Source of the DNA: Dysidea avara
Taxonomy: Eukaryota > Porifera > Demospongiae > Dictyoceratida > Dysideidae
Length of the DNA stretch: 64,000 nt
Reading direction: 5' to 3'
Assembly: GCF_963678975.1 (NCBI RefSeq)
Contig: NC_089275.1
Span: 17,372,220-17,436,219 of the forward strand
Within the stretch, counting starts at the first letter, position 1; every line of letters begins with the position of its first letter. Positions 35,118 to 47,780 of this stretch are shown piece by piece. Position numbers and translations under genes: made by a program. The notes under the pieces were generated by a model that was given only the letters and a program-made list of their open reading frames with translations, searched no databases and was not told where the DNA came from.

Positions 35118-38100
35118 ATGGATATACAGTCAAACTATAACGAAATGGCAAGGCATTCTTCATATTACTCGTACAATGGTAATGCCATGGTGGAAGATTT
35201 CCCTAGTCAGCATGTGCGGCAGGACTATGGCAGGAATAGATCAACAATGTCAAAGCACACACATGTGACCGGCTCTGATGCAGAATTGTGGAAAAAATGT
35301 AACGTGCTCTTGAAGTCACATAAGAAATTGACAAGACTTTTTGTTGTTGATTCATGCATCCATCTAATCGTACTGATCTTCGTGACAATCACGGTGAGCC
35401 AGCAAGGGGAATTTCTTATGATTTGTTTGGTTATAAGATCTGGGATAAGTTGCTCCTTCAAAAATATCATATTTCAAATCTGTATGCTCTGTGTGGCTTT
35501 GGCAACTAAATCATGATCGATAGATGGGAAAATGGTCCCTCTGGTCCTATTTAAAATCTGCTGTTGGATTTTTATTTCTGTGTAGTGTTGGCTCGTGTTT
35601 CTCCTTTACAGTGTAGGGGCTTAGGGTGCTAAAATATTAAATTATCACCATCTTGTCACTGTGTGTGTTGAATATGTGAACCAATTAACATGTTACTTGT
35701 TTATCAACCATGTACGTACCATTATTTACACATCTAAATAATAACGTTTGCAGACTGCCAACCTGGCTAGTGAAAAACAGAATTTTCGAGACTTTTGGAT
35801 TGATTTACAGAAAGGGTATTTCTCACTACTGTTAAAGGATTACTCACCAGAAGTGTTTGCTGACCAAAAGTTTGTCTACACCTCATGGTTACAACTAGTA
35901 TCAAGCCAAGAAGAAGTCTTGGATCATCTTTCATATGCATTTCAGCAGGTAAGAGACATATTGAATTATGCATCCATACGTAGTGGGTGGGGTATATATT
36001 ACAGCACACCTCATGTATGGAACAGAATTCATCCACAGTGTTTTGACAGTATGTAGGGTTACATATGGTGGCGATCAAATTGCAGAAATCAAATTATGTT
36101 TGTCTTGATGATGGATAACTAGGTAGTGTTTGTGATAATGTGGCTGATTTGAAATTCCCCTTAGTTATGTACTTGTTAGGTGATCAAGTGACATCATGTC
36201 TGTGTAAACACAGCTATACTCGTCAAATTAAAGTACTTTTGTGTAGTGCTGTATGTTAGAACTTTGAGTTCATTTGTTCTCAATGTAATAAATAAGTGAC
36301 AGTGTGAACCAGTTAAACAATGTCACCCAAATACTAAAAGATGAGATCGGCTGGCTTGCCAGGTTCCATCACTTCCCAGCTGTACATATCAGTTTTGTTT
36401 ACTGATTAGTGCAATTAGAAAGTGGTTATATTATAATATCAAATAAAGTAGTTGAGGAATGAGCTGATGTGTTAACTTAGGCTAAACGGAGAGGAATGAG
36501 GGAGGCTCATAAACTTCATGAATACCCTACTGTGCAGCAGTCACCAAAAATAACATTGTAGTCAAATGTCACCGTTTTTCTGTATCCTTGATTTCTGCTA
36601 TAGTTTTTTATTTAACACCCTTTAAATACACACTGAATGTTTGTACATGTTGTCCATCACATCTGTTGACTCAGTAAAGGTCATTGATTCAGTAGGTCGT
36701 GTAACTTGTTAACTCAATACTGAAAAATGGGTTCTAGACTAACTTCATAGTGTATGCATATATATCTGTATCCTAGGCAACATGTTAGAGGTGTGTATAT
36801 TGCTGTAGTTTGAAAACGTTGATAGCGTTTCTCTGGCAAGAATCACAAAGAGGAGATACCATAATGGAACAATAATATATCCTGAGCTCTGTGTTAACAG
36901 ACGAGCTCCAATAGACCTTCATAAGGAGTATGAAGTGAAAGCCATTAGAAGTAAGTATTGTACTCTATTGAATAACTGTACTGGTTAAATTTCATGGCTG
37001 TTATATATCTACATGAACATAGTATGCATTCCCCCCACTTGATGTACCCTAATTTTACACTGTACCATACAGAATTATAATAATATTATGTGTGTAACTT
37101 TTATTTGAGCTGACATTTAACCTGTAAAATATTGTATTCCAGCAATGTGATGAATAGTTGTGATGTTTTCTTCTTGTTGTCAATCACTGTAGATTGTTCA
37201 CATGTCAGAAATGATAGTGATATTGTCAACACAGTCAATTCAAGGTAATTCCCTCCTACTTGTGTTACCGTTTGTGTGTTCTTGTGGTAATGTACTGTAC
37301 ACAACATTACTAACATATTATGTGTAGTACTGTGTGGTACGTGTTGTAACAATGGTCAGTCTATATATATATACAGGCAATGAAGCTTGAAAATTGCTAG
37401 ACAATTCGTTTCTTTTATGTACTAGAGTAGGTGTGCTTGATGTAACTTATAGATTTGAAATAGTTGTTTCGTATATTATCGTTGCTTTGTATATTATCGT
37501 TGCTTTGTTTGGGCACAGTTTTGTTACATATATATTCTGATTATTGTTTCAAATACATATACGTTTACAATAGCTGATGTTTACATCAATTTGGCTAGAC
37601 ACAAGTTTCAGTGGTTGTTGTAAACAGTTAACTACACACAGTCTAACAACTGCTCCCTGGACTTATTCAGTCTTTTGACTACATAATAATAATATCAAGA
37701 GTTTAACTCTTGGTAATATGTATAAAGTGTAATATGGCTTGTTTACTAGAGTAGTGGGTATAAACAAGTGTTTCTTGTTATCTTTACATAGTTTACATGT
37801 TGTAATAATGTATTCGGTTTCAGCGTACCTTTTTGTCTTGTAGCTTCTATAGTGCTCTGCTTGTATCCATGGACTTTCAGTTTACGGAGACTTTTTTGAT
37901 TGAAGGCCACAAGCCAGTTTGTATACAGGTTGAGGCTAGCTATTCCATAGAGAATGACCATCAACGTTACCTCTGGCCAGTCAAGATATTTGTTAAGGGA
38001 AGTCTGACCAGTTGTGGTGACAATTACGAGAATAGACACTTCCTTCCTGTCAACAATATTGCGTTCTTCGTGACTGCGGCTGTTATAACAGTTGGAGTTT

Positions 38101-41100
38101 GTTTAGTAGGATTTGTGTTTCACTCAATAAGACTGCTGACATTTCTTAAAGTGGGAAAGGTTAGTGTCAAACCCCTTTAATTTATAAAATTTTCATGAGT
38201 TCTTGTTATTTGTTATAGATTGTAAGAAACTATGCTAACACGAAGAAGCTCAGCAAGCCACTATGGTGCTGTTTTCCCACAAAAATACAACAATGGGTTT
38301 GCTGGAAGTCCCCAGATGAGATTAACAAATATGCTGACATGCATCCTCGTATACCACTGAAGGCCTATGTCATATTCTGCCCACCCATACACATATTGGA
38401 TACATTGTTCTTAATGTTAGCCATTGTTGGAGTGATCCTGCAGTTTACCTTATTAAGGATTTCCTCTGATACTGACGAGGTATGTATGTACTTTTTTACT
38501 GCATTATGTAATAAAAAAATTGGTACTCATTGACTAATTTAGCTACCAAATTATATGTAGTTAACCTCTTCAGGAAATAGGTAAAAGAGTGTTTAGTAGG
38601 TATATAAACAATTCCCATATATAGTAATACCTTTAGTGTTTCGTGTGTACCATTGACATGATTGTGTATGATGTTTGATGTTCCTATTTGCAGCTCATTC
38701 GTAACTCCACCACTGTCTCATTTGTGTTTGGACTATGCTCGATTTATTTCTGGTGTACGTCATTTAGACTGTTGAACCATTCAAGGCTAGCTGGGGTGAG
38801 TAATACCATTATTTTTATTAAGAAAATTTTAAAAACTTGAAAAATTATTTTGGGGTTAAGTATAGTAACATATTTCCTCATGTAGAAGAAGCCTGGAGGT
38901 TTGCTTCCTTCCAGCATTTGTAGAGCATTAAATGGGGGAAAGCTTAGGAATTTGTTAAAGCTCAATAGAACACCTATCACTTAAAGTGATGCCTGAAACA
39001 TTAGCTGTATGTGTTTGACATCGCTTAAGTTCAATGCTGCACCAGCAGAAACCACTATCCCAGACATTGTTTCCTTGAAAATTCTCTCTTTAATCACACA
39101 CCTTTTTTAGCATGCCACTTTTATGTGAGGGTATATGGTACTGCTACTAATGTGTTTTTTGTTTGTTTGTGTGTTTGTTTTAATATATGTGCATTATTTG
39201 TGTAGGTGACTATTAGATCCCTGGTGAACTCGAAGGCCACGAGTAGCATCCTTGCAGCACTCACTGTTGCTACATTTGCTTACATTGGTTTCGTGTTGTT
39301 TGCTTGGGTGTTAATTGGACTCTTTCATCCTTACGTAAGTCACGTACTGTACGAGTACAACTAACTGTAATCTGTGTCTCCAATAGACTTAATAATCTAC
39401 TGAATTTGTCCTTTTTAATAATCTATTTATGTATTCGTTTCTCCAACAGTTTAGCACATTCCGAATTAGTGCTGAGAGCTTCTATTCCCTACTGTTTGGT
39501 GATGAAGTGATTACGATCTTTGATGGTATAATTTCGGAGCAGCCACAGCAGTTCATTTTCGTGATGTCGAGGATAATTATAGCAATTTACGGCATGCTGT
39601 TCCCCATCCTACTGCTGTCCGTGATCATTGCAATTGTCTCCGTAGCTGCTGAACAGAAGGTATGTTCGTACATATGTATATATGTACTATTAAAGGTGTT
39701 TGGATACAGTATAATTATTTGATGGAATGTTTGCATGCATGTGGAACCTTTGTATGGGGAGAACTTACAGTTACATAGAGATAAAGGCTTTCCTCTTTCT
39801 CAGGAACCCAGAAAGATGTTTTGCAGCCAATCTGATACATGTTTTTTTATAATTTTGAGAGGCTTCCTTGTCTAAGAAAATATAGCTTGGTTTTCATAAC
39901 AAACCACGTAAGATGAGGTAATTCCTTATTGAGATTGGCATTCTAAATTACAAGTATAAGGAAAAATTAAGAATTTTAATTTCAATTAGGGATCAGAATT
40001 TTAAGTTTGATTGTCGATGCAAATCGTACTTTGAGCTGTCTGCAAGGAGAAGTGGTACACAAAGGAAGACAAAGGCACTTTTGGGCTTGATTATACCTAA
40101 CCAATACTGAATGTTTTATGAAGCTAGTATTGGGTGATATTTTTGGCCAGAAAAACCCAAGCCTCCATGCATATGATCCCTAATACACAGTACTACCGTA
40201 CTGTGATACTGGCTGAAAAATCAGTCCAACTTTAGTAAAAGAATTTCTATTAACGGTGAAATTTCGCCCTTCCCCAATAAGAATGTCAACTCAGTCCCAA
40301 CATAACCAAGTGACCTCTCACCTCATATAGTGCCAAGAAGTATTTCAAAGCCATCTCATTATTGATAATTTCACAAGTGGCCCTATTACTGTACAAGCAT
40401 ATTTTCAGTATTTTCAATACCTTTTGTTTTTCTTATAGTATCTTCCTAAACTGCAGCAGAGCCCGTCACATACAAAACAGTGCATAGATAGTGATGGACT
40501 ACCTGTAGCTAATATCTGGTTTACCTGGAGAGTGTTGTTAGAGTGGGCCACTGCTCCAATGGCATCACCATTTCCCGGTGCAGACCATGTCAGTAACATT
40601 GATCAAGATGATATGTCTGTGATCAACACAGATCAAGGTGAGCATCAACACACTGTGTGATCAAGAGTTTAATGTGATGCTTTGTATAGTATTTAACTGT
40701 TATCAGCTGTTGATCAGAACTAGCTACTGAATATATATTTTAATACTATTACTACAAAAGTCACCTCTGCTTTCAAAGATGGACCCTGATCAGGCCTTCA
40801 TTATGGTATAGACTCCTCAATATAGTGGCCAGGTTCATACAAAGTCAACATGTACTGTACTTAATGACCTCTTTGTAAAGACCACTTATACTTCATTACC
40901 TCTTTATAAAGGCCATGTATAATGACACCTTATGTATTTTGATCCCACATGTAACATTAATAATTTGACTCTCACTTTAACCAGACAGAAGCCTCAGTAG
41001 TTTACTTACATGTAATGTGATTCCCTGTCGTCATCTTATTACAGACAATACTTCTGACCGGCCATCTGTGACTATAGAAGACACTCAACCAAGCATACCA

Positions 41101-41460
41101 ATGAGGTACACCAGCTCAGAAGCCCCACTGACAACTAATGAACAGGTTAATCCGGTATCATCACCAGACAAACATGTTACAATACGAGAACATTCCACCA
41201 GTGGCTCAGTAGGAACTGCCGCAACAGATATAGGGGATAATGACAATAACCTTAACTACACCGGCTACCAAGGATTACAGATGACCAACCCATTGTCTAC
41301 AAGCCCAATGGCACATCAGCGTACCATAAATGGGTTCTCAAACAGCAATGGTAGAATCTGGCCACAGCTGTCACCCACAAGTAGAAAGCACTTAGGACAA
41401 CAGCTACCAATGACTGTTGTTATACGTTCATCATACCCACCTGATGAGACTGAAGTATAG
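35118..41460 (+). CDS. MCOLN: Mucolipin (TRPML)-like cation channel, 11 coding exons, 765 aa
   Basis: Coding exons: 35118-35393, 35754-35948, 36809-36950, 37193-37244, 37844-38159, 38219-38479, 38694-38795, 39206-39334, 39450-39659, 40439-40637, 41045-41460. All introns are GT-AG, phases agree, and the total is 766 codons including stop. Residues 73-92 form TM1, then comes a luminal polycystin/mucolipin domain with four cysteines (185, 206, 248, 279) placed like the two TRPML luminal disulfides. TM2 is about 293-318, TM3 385-406, TM4 420-437 and TM5 462-485. The pore helix leads into SLLFGDEVITIF (504-515) and TM6 is about 527-556. AYIGFVLFAWVLIGLFHPYF is the TRPML S5-pore signature. TRPMLs are endolysosomal Ca2+/cation channels gated by phosphoinositide. 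The selectivity filter reads F-G-D-E where vertebrate TRPMLs have N-G-D-D. The Ser/Thr-rich tail of about 200 residues is much longer than in human TRPML1 (580 aa in all). ATG 35118 was chosen because the frame upstream offers only a GTG. Confidence 0.87.
39946..40185. repeat. Repeat family 1 fragment in intron 9 of the TRPML gene
   Basis: Starts ACAAGTATAAGGAAAAATTA with AATTAGGGATCAGA, and ends with inverted family-1 blocks (TACCTAACCAATACTGAA; GGCCAGAAAAACCCAAGCCTCC; GATCCCTAAT). Confidence 0.6.
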
Positions 41461-42438
41461 CATTGTTGATTGTGTGTGCATATACATAGGAGTTGCACTA
41501 ATGTATAAATTGGCATATGACATCATTTTACTGTATTTTACAACATGTATTTCAATACTTGTACTCTTTTCGTTTCTCAGTTATCAGCTTTTGTATCATG
41601 TGTTGTTGTGAATTAATACGAGTGTATTACAATGGATTAAATATCATAATTATGAATTACCTATATAGATTATGGAAGGGTATATAGTATGTATGCGTTG
41701 AGCTGTATCTGCAAAAACATTTAATAACTCATGGATGCAACTACACATGATCTTGAAATTTGGTTCATTTGCAGCACTGTTTGATACGCAAAAACATATT
41801 TCAAAATCTTTTCATTCAAATGTCTGACAATATTTACAGCCAATTAAAATTTTCAAGACATTTCCTATATGAAGCCATAAAAGTGCAGTCTCCATTGCAG
41901 TCCTTTCCCAAATTTGTAATGGAGCCAAACCAAACGTGTCTGTTGTTGACACCTTTGCTGTCACCACTAATCATCTGGTTGGCTGAAACATTAACTCTCT
42001 TGAGAAAAAATCCACTTCTAATTTTTAGCTGTTTTCAGGATCCAGCTCAACTGTACATACTATAGTTAGATGCTAAATGTAGATCTCCTGTTTGTGAGAT
42101 ATCCAAAACCTTTGTCTAAAGTAATTGAATTGACATAATGTACTGCTGATAAATTAAAGTAGTTGTTAGGTGCAGAGGTTAGGTGTTCAGTGCACAGTGG
42201 CATGTGTTAAGTTTTAGTAACATTTGTAGATGAACGATTGTTACTTTTGAGGATTACTTGTAGGCTGCTGCATACATGTATTGCATAGAGTAAACACTGG
42301 TAGGTATAAATTTCAAGGATGAGGCTGGCTAAGCAACCACAAAATTGGCAATAAGTTACATCCCGTAAAACTTGAACATAACATACAGTTACGCTGTCCA
42401 CAAGATATATTGTCCGCATGTAGTTAAGCTAAACACAA
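41461..42438. other. Intergenic; 3' flank of TRPML gene
   Basis: AT-rich. No polyadenylation signal close to the TRPML stop is unambiguous. The frame at 41760-42065 lacks any domain. Confidence 0.4.
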
Positions 42439-42657
42439 TTTATTTAAAACCTCCAGGAGCTTGCTGAATGCTCAATTAGAGTATATTCAGCATTTTCAAT
42501 TTCCACTCAGTAAAATTGTTTCTATGTAAGCATTACCACCCTGTGTTAAAATCAATTGCAATTACAATAAGCAGCATGCAGTGTTAGTGTAAAACATAGA
42601 AAAGTTTACGTCGATCAAGTTGAATTTATATCAGGAGATTGGGTATATCATATATGT

Positions 42658-42965
42658 TCACCTGGGTGCTGGAGGTGGTGCTCCCAGCTGTTCACATAGT
42701 TGCATTGCTAATACATTCTTCCCCACAGCAGCAGAACATAGTACATTGATCAACTGTCTCCATGTTGCATTGGGGTTTACATTTAACCACTCATCAAACA
42801 TTTCTCTGCAACAATCACGTACACGTCCTCGTCCATCATTGTCAATCATTTGTAGGGTACCATTGGGTATTCCAAGTTGTAGGCCAATGGCATGCCATCT
42901 TACGCCAGCTTCTGGACACACCTTTTCCATCAATTCAGCCAGTTCAGGTTTCCTCAAGGCTGCAT
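42658..42965 (-). CDS. Death-domain protein, 3'-terminal exon (partial gene)
   Basis: A minus-strand acceptor (TTATTTATGGTGTAG at 42966-42980) opens an exon of about 102 codons that stops at 42658. It encodes KPELAELMEKVCPEAGVRWH...LQLGIPNGTLQMIDNDG...CREMFDEWLNVNP...TWRQLINVL...AAVGKNVLAMQL. This is the six-helix death-domain pattern: W..IG..LGI in helices 1-2, L..I in helix 3, C...M...W in helix 4, W..L...L in helix 5, G...LA..L in helix 6. Death domains are adaptor modules that form homotypic complexes in apoptosis and innate signalling, and are abundant in sponge and cnidarian genomes. The incoming intron splits a codon. No upstream exon could be placed. A minus-strand AATAAA lies at 42444-42439, about 215 bp past the stop. 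Confidence 0.8.
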
Positions 42966-43034
42966 CTACACCATAAATAATTATATATAGTATAACAAGA
43001 GTTAACAATGGGGGAGAGGATAACAACATTACAC

Positions 43035-44328
43035 ATCATATATGTATGGAATAACAACATGGTCAATGTGGCTATGCTCACTGTTGACAAATTATGTACC
43101 CTCACACAAATGTTCCCACAAAATACTGACATTACAAGTTGGTGTGTGGCGTTTGGCCAGAATCCGTCCGGGTGGCCTGTGGATCAAGTTATGGTGGGTA
43201 ATCATGGGTTGGCTTTTTTTCAGCTCTTCTAGGTATTTGTCCCGTTTCACATTAGGATACATTACTCAAATATTTTCGCTTAGGTTCCTAGGCTAGTGGT
43301 AAACACCTCGTACAGGCTCTGCCTTCTGTGTTCGCCCTCCAGTGCCTAATTGGTAAAGTTGAATATAAAATTCTTTGTATAGCACAATTGTACCAGTTGT
43401 GCAAAGCAAAACAACTGAATAATTATCTACAACTAACTAAATGGCACCACACACCACCCACTAGATATTAGGCAAGTTGTGTACACAGAAAATAGGACCT
43501 GTTCCAACATGCATATGTGTATCACAAGTAAAGCTGTGAAACATAAACCTATCAACTGACCAGATATTTTTATAAAATCAGTCATCGGTTATTCTGCTGC
43601 AGAACCTGTTAACCAATCTCTAACATTTTCACATGATTTAGATACTTTTATATTAAGATATCAGTCATAAAATTCATCTACACACTTTGTGCCTATTATT
43701 TTGTTCTTGTATAGACAATATGACGAACTGTACTACAAGTATAGACAATATGACGAACTGTACTATAAATTTTAAGTTACACATGGATAACTGAATGTAC
43801 AATAACTTTCAATTCAAATGGCAGTTATATTATTTGTTCAGTAATCGGTTACAATATTCTGTCTAGTTTCACATCTCTAATCATACACAGTGGTGTAGCC
43901 AACCTTACTCAAATACCAGAGCTACCAATTAACTCTCACTACCATGCATGCTAACTGTACTTTAGGCTGATAGATTGAGCTACAGTTCCAGGACTGCAGC
44001 CTTACGTCACTGAACACAAGCCAAGGAAACTGAAGGCCAAACCAAATTGATTCCTCATCAAACATTTTCTAAAATGAAGTAGGCAAGCTATTGTCATTAG
44101 CAAAACACACTAATACAATAATGAAAATGTTTACGATGACCGTATGAGGTATCACATAGTGTAACTTTTGTAGCAGCATGCACATGGAACAGGAATCAAC
44201 TTTGTTGGCCTAAACAAATTATACTCAATCCATCCTCAGATGTTGCATAGCCAACCACTGAAGGTCAGTGACCACTTAATGGCAAGTCTAACAGCAACTT
44301 TACCAATGACTGGAGAGCACACAGACAG
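43035..44328. other. No exon recognised; possible intron or 5' region of the death-domain gene
   Basis: Contains a short direct duplication, TATAGACAATATGACGAACT twice (about 43711 and 43740). Nothing else assignable. Confidence 0.35.
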
Positions 44329-44333
44329 TAGTA

Positions 44334-44613
44334 TAGGGCCGTAGCCAGACTTTTATCTGGGTAGGTTCTTCAGACGTAAAGGTGGACCTTTTGTGTAATG
44401 TAGCTTGAGAGTCTGGGGACATGCCACCAGGACATTTTTTGAAAATACAGTCTGAAAAGCTGAATTTGGTGACATTTCAGGCACTAAAATTTACATTAGA
44501 CTTTTGCTACTGAATTGCTAGACTTGAGTAACTTTTTAACTGAAATAGTGGACCTGTTTCTTCAAGAGGGGGGTTCTTCAGAACCCTTAGAACTCCCCTT
44601 GCCTACGGGCCTA
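44334..44613. mobile_element. hAT-like MITE (TAGGGCCGTAGCCAGAC)
   Basis: Left TAGGGCCGTAGCCAGACTTT. Right end, reverse-complemented, TAGGCCCGTAGGCAAGGGGA. Both termini resemble the CAGGG(G/C)CGTAGCCAG class of animal hAT MITEs. Flanked by TAGTA on both sides (44329-44333, 44614-44618). No clean 8-bp TSD, so the superfamily is tentative. Confidence 0.68.
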
Positions 44614-45141
44614 TAGTACTGACCCCTCTCTCAGACAAGTGATCAGTGGTGAGACCAGACACTGCTAAAGACATACATGCCTTGGTGTACGAAACACATG
44701 TCCATGGTCCCACTTATATGCACCCCCTTGCCTTCAATCACTTTATTTTAAAGATGCAGCCTAACGCTTTACTCTAAATAGTGCACACTCCATTAAAACT
44801 TACTTCACAGATTTATTACGTCACTACAATGACAGATTAGTAAAGTGATGTTCACACCACGACATAATGCACAATCAAAAAACAGTGCTCTCACCGTCAT
44901 TAGCATTCGCCATTACAAAAGCCACGCCCCACTTACACCTCACGTGATAAGTAGAACCACCAACTCTTCGATCCTGTTCGATTGGGAGGTTGTTGCCGAT
45001 ACCACGATTTTAAATTCTCAAAGGTATGTATACAATTGTTAGTAATGAGCATTATGGTTACTTTCTTGTAGAGACGACAATTAAACTGGCGGTTTTGTCG
45101 CCAAGCGGGTACCTCTCCCATATCACATATCATATGGCCAA

Positions 45142-45243
45142 TAGTCTCGCGTAGCCAGACCCTATATTTCTCCGCACGGCGCTTATAATTTCCAATCGAT
45201 AAGCGCCGTGCGGAGAAATATAGGGTCTGGCTACGCGAGACTA
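45142..45243. mobile_element. 102-bp perfect hairpin MITE with perfect 9-bp TSD
   Basis: Arms of 45 bp (45142-45186 and 45199-45243) are exact inverted complements around the 12-bp loop AATTTCCAATCG. They begin TAGTCTCGCGTAGCCAGACC and end next to the loop with CGCACGGCGCTTAT. TATGGCCAA flanks both sides (45133-45141 and 45244-45252). The perfect arms and TSD indicate a recent insertion. Same TAGTCTCG...CAGACCC start and 9-bp TSD as 11545-11807. Confidence 0.95.
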
Positions 45244-45368
45244 TATGGCCAATATACTGAACAACTGTGACTGAGGATCTGAATTTTCAAAAGGTACAAT
45301 GATTGTTATGTGTGTACTGCTGATTCTTGTGCTGAATGCTACGAAACTAGCTAGCTGACTGAAATTAT

Positions 45369-45653
45369 GCACCTATCAATGTCATGCCCCACCCCCAGGG
45401 TTAGGGTGGGGGAATTCAGGGGATTTGACGAAGTCTAATGTCAAATTCCCTAGAACTGGGGCTAAGAAGCTTGTCAAACCCCACTATGTCCCCACCTCAG
45501 TAGAGGGGTTTCTAATTTACCTATTACATATAATTTTTGGTTCAGCAAACTGCTGCCATCAAAAGCCCCAGGGGTGGGGCAAGTGTATCGATGTCAAATC
45601 CCCAGTAGGTGTATGGGGACCCCCAGAGGTGGAGGGTGGGGTTGATAGGTGCG
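45369..45653. mobile_element. Foldback MITE (GCACCTATCA...TGATAGGTGC)
   Basis: GCACCTATCAATGTCATGCC then CCACCCCCAGGG at the left. Inverted GGGTGGGGTTGATAGGTGC at the right. Internal GTCAAATCCCC / GGGGATTTGAC blocks pair as well. Confidence 0.75.
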
Positions 45654-46130
45654 CAAGTTAGCTAGCTCGGCTACAGCTATATGTTTGAGCAAAAATACAA
45701 GGCATTGGGAGTTGATTACCTGTTCTTGTCCACAAAATGATTTGTGTGCAGTCATTTTTCATTGTTCTCAACTGATTTAAGAAAACAATGCTATCCAAAC
45801 CCAAGGGGTAAGTAACAAGCCAAAATCATCCACGAAATTTCAAAGATAGACATACGGGTACCCATATTTCATGAACATTTCATTTTCACCTTTAATATTC
45901 AGTGATTCCAAAATTAGAAAATCCGTAATTTAAACTTCTGTTTACATTCGTTCAATTGTCAACTGTCATCTTTTAAATGTCCAAAATTTCAGGCTTCTAT
46001 CTTTCAGAAATAATTTCAGAAGTAACCTATGAAATTTCATGTCGTTAACTAGCTACCCCTCATCTAAATCGCTACTAAATAGCACTGAATGGAGGCTATC
46101 TAGACCTGTTAGTATAAATACAGACTATAT

Positions 46131-46384
46131 ATGTGACTGGGCCTGCGAAAACAGGGCATGTGGGCACAGTCTACAACCCATCACTCTTCAGGTCATATCT
46201 CAGTACTGGAATGGTATTTGTGCAGTCTGTAACTTGCATCATGATGCCAATTAAATGCTGACTAAGAGCTGATAATTGCAATACCATAGCATAATGGTAA
46301 TAAATGTTATGAGTGATGAAAGTGTGAAAAAGTAGGCAAAAACCATGTGCCCACATGCCCTATTATCGCAGGCCCGGTCACATA
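46131..46384. mobile_element. MITE, TATGTGACCGGG family, copy 3
   Basis: Left ATGTGACTGGGCCTGCGAAA with ACAGGGCATGTGGGCAC. Right inverted GTGCCCACATGCCCTATTAT with CGCAGGCCCGGTCACAT. Flanks are TATAT / ATATAT, so a TA-type target is possible. The clearest copy of the family. Confidence 0.82.
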
Positions 46385-46389
46385 TATAG

Positions 46390-47473
46390 GTGGAAAGAAG
46401 ATGTGACACTAATATGCAATCTAAAAATCACGTAAATTATCATTATTTTTGTAGGGTAAAAGCCTTGAGCAGCAACAAGGTTTCATCATATTCCAGCATA
46501 ATACTCTGTACATAAATTATGGCAAAAATCGCAAGGAATAAGAAACATCATTTAGTATAGGTACACTGTATTTGTTGCAGCAGTTACAGGTCGGAAAACT
46601 AAGTCACAGGTAAAACTTTGGCTGGTTGTACATTGATCCCAGGCCAGGTTTGATTCAAATCTACCTAGCCACATCGTGTGAACTGTTAGCATCACTGTGT
46701 ACAAACAAGCTTGAAATTTATACATTATGGAATAGCCTCAATTAGGTTAATATATATATATGTAAATTGCTGATAATGTTTTAACCATCAACGTCGTGCT
46801 CGGAATTTTCTTGGCTGTTTTAATAAAACAAAGTCACATCCAAGTAGATCCTGTCCTCATTGTGATTACTACATATCCAACCAGGTCAGTGGTGCTGACC
46901 CATGGTGTTTCATCCTGATTATAATGGCATAGACATTTGCCACCATAACCAGCCTTAGTGCTCAAGCATATCATACACACTACGTACAGATACATGCACA
47001 GTCTTGGTGCATTACTCACGTGTGTACAATAGGCCTTTATCTATTTTCTAGGGTAATCATAACAGTTATATTGTGAATGACCAGTTTAACGATTTGATGA
47101 ATATATGTAAGTTTGCCTAGCCTTACATATATATACACCAACACAAATTTTGGCTGCATTGTGATTGCCAGAGTTTTGCCTGCCTAGTTTTATTATCATA
47201 CAATGTAATTGTAAACCATATCTGTATACACCAACAAAAAAATTAATGCAAAGAAATGGCCCAGTAGTCGAATGGTGGTAGAAATCTGTGCTTGTTATCA
47301 AAGTCAGGACCAAGTATGCTTTGATGTACATGTAAATGATATTAGCTTAAACTTGTGAAATGGCAAACAGTTGCCTTTGTCCATTTAGTCAGTAGTGTTT
47401 ATATGAATGAATGTACGATTGGGGCTGAGTATTGGTAACAGAACTATATAAAATTATTATAAATCGCAAAATG
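46390..47473. other. No gene recognised
   Basis: AT-rich, nothing assignable. Confidence 0.4.
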
Positions 47474-47780
47474 TGTATTGTTTATTTCACCCACAATCAC
47501 TCGTGAATTCCATTGGTTAGATTATAAATACATTTTGGTTTTGCTATTAGGATGGTGTTCTTGCCTGGTGATGTGGATGTGGTTGTGTGTAGTATTGTGG
47601 CACAGTATTGTGGCCACATGCATGCCACACACACCACTTCCTCTGTGCCATTAGACCTGAATACCCTGGTGATGACTGCTCAGCTGTGTGTACATCTGTG
47701 TCATCCCACAGGTCAGGCATATTAGTTCTGGCCTGAGGACTGGCACATGTGGCCATTCAACTGGTCAGTACTCACCAGTC
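47474..47780 (+). repeat. Repeat family C, copy 1
   Basis: GGTTAGATTATAAATACATTTTGG, GTATTGTGGCCACA, ACCACTTCCTC, CCTGGTGAT and GCTCAGCTGTGTGTACATCTGT occur in the same order as in the copies at 49.2 and 53.7 kb. Frames inside are repeat-derived. Confidence 0.75.
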
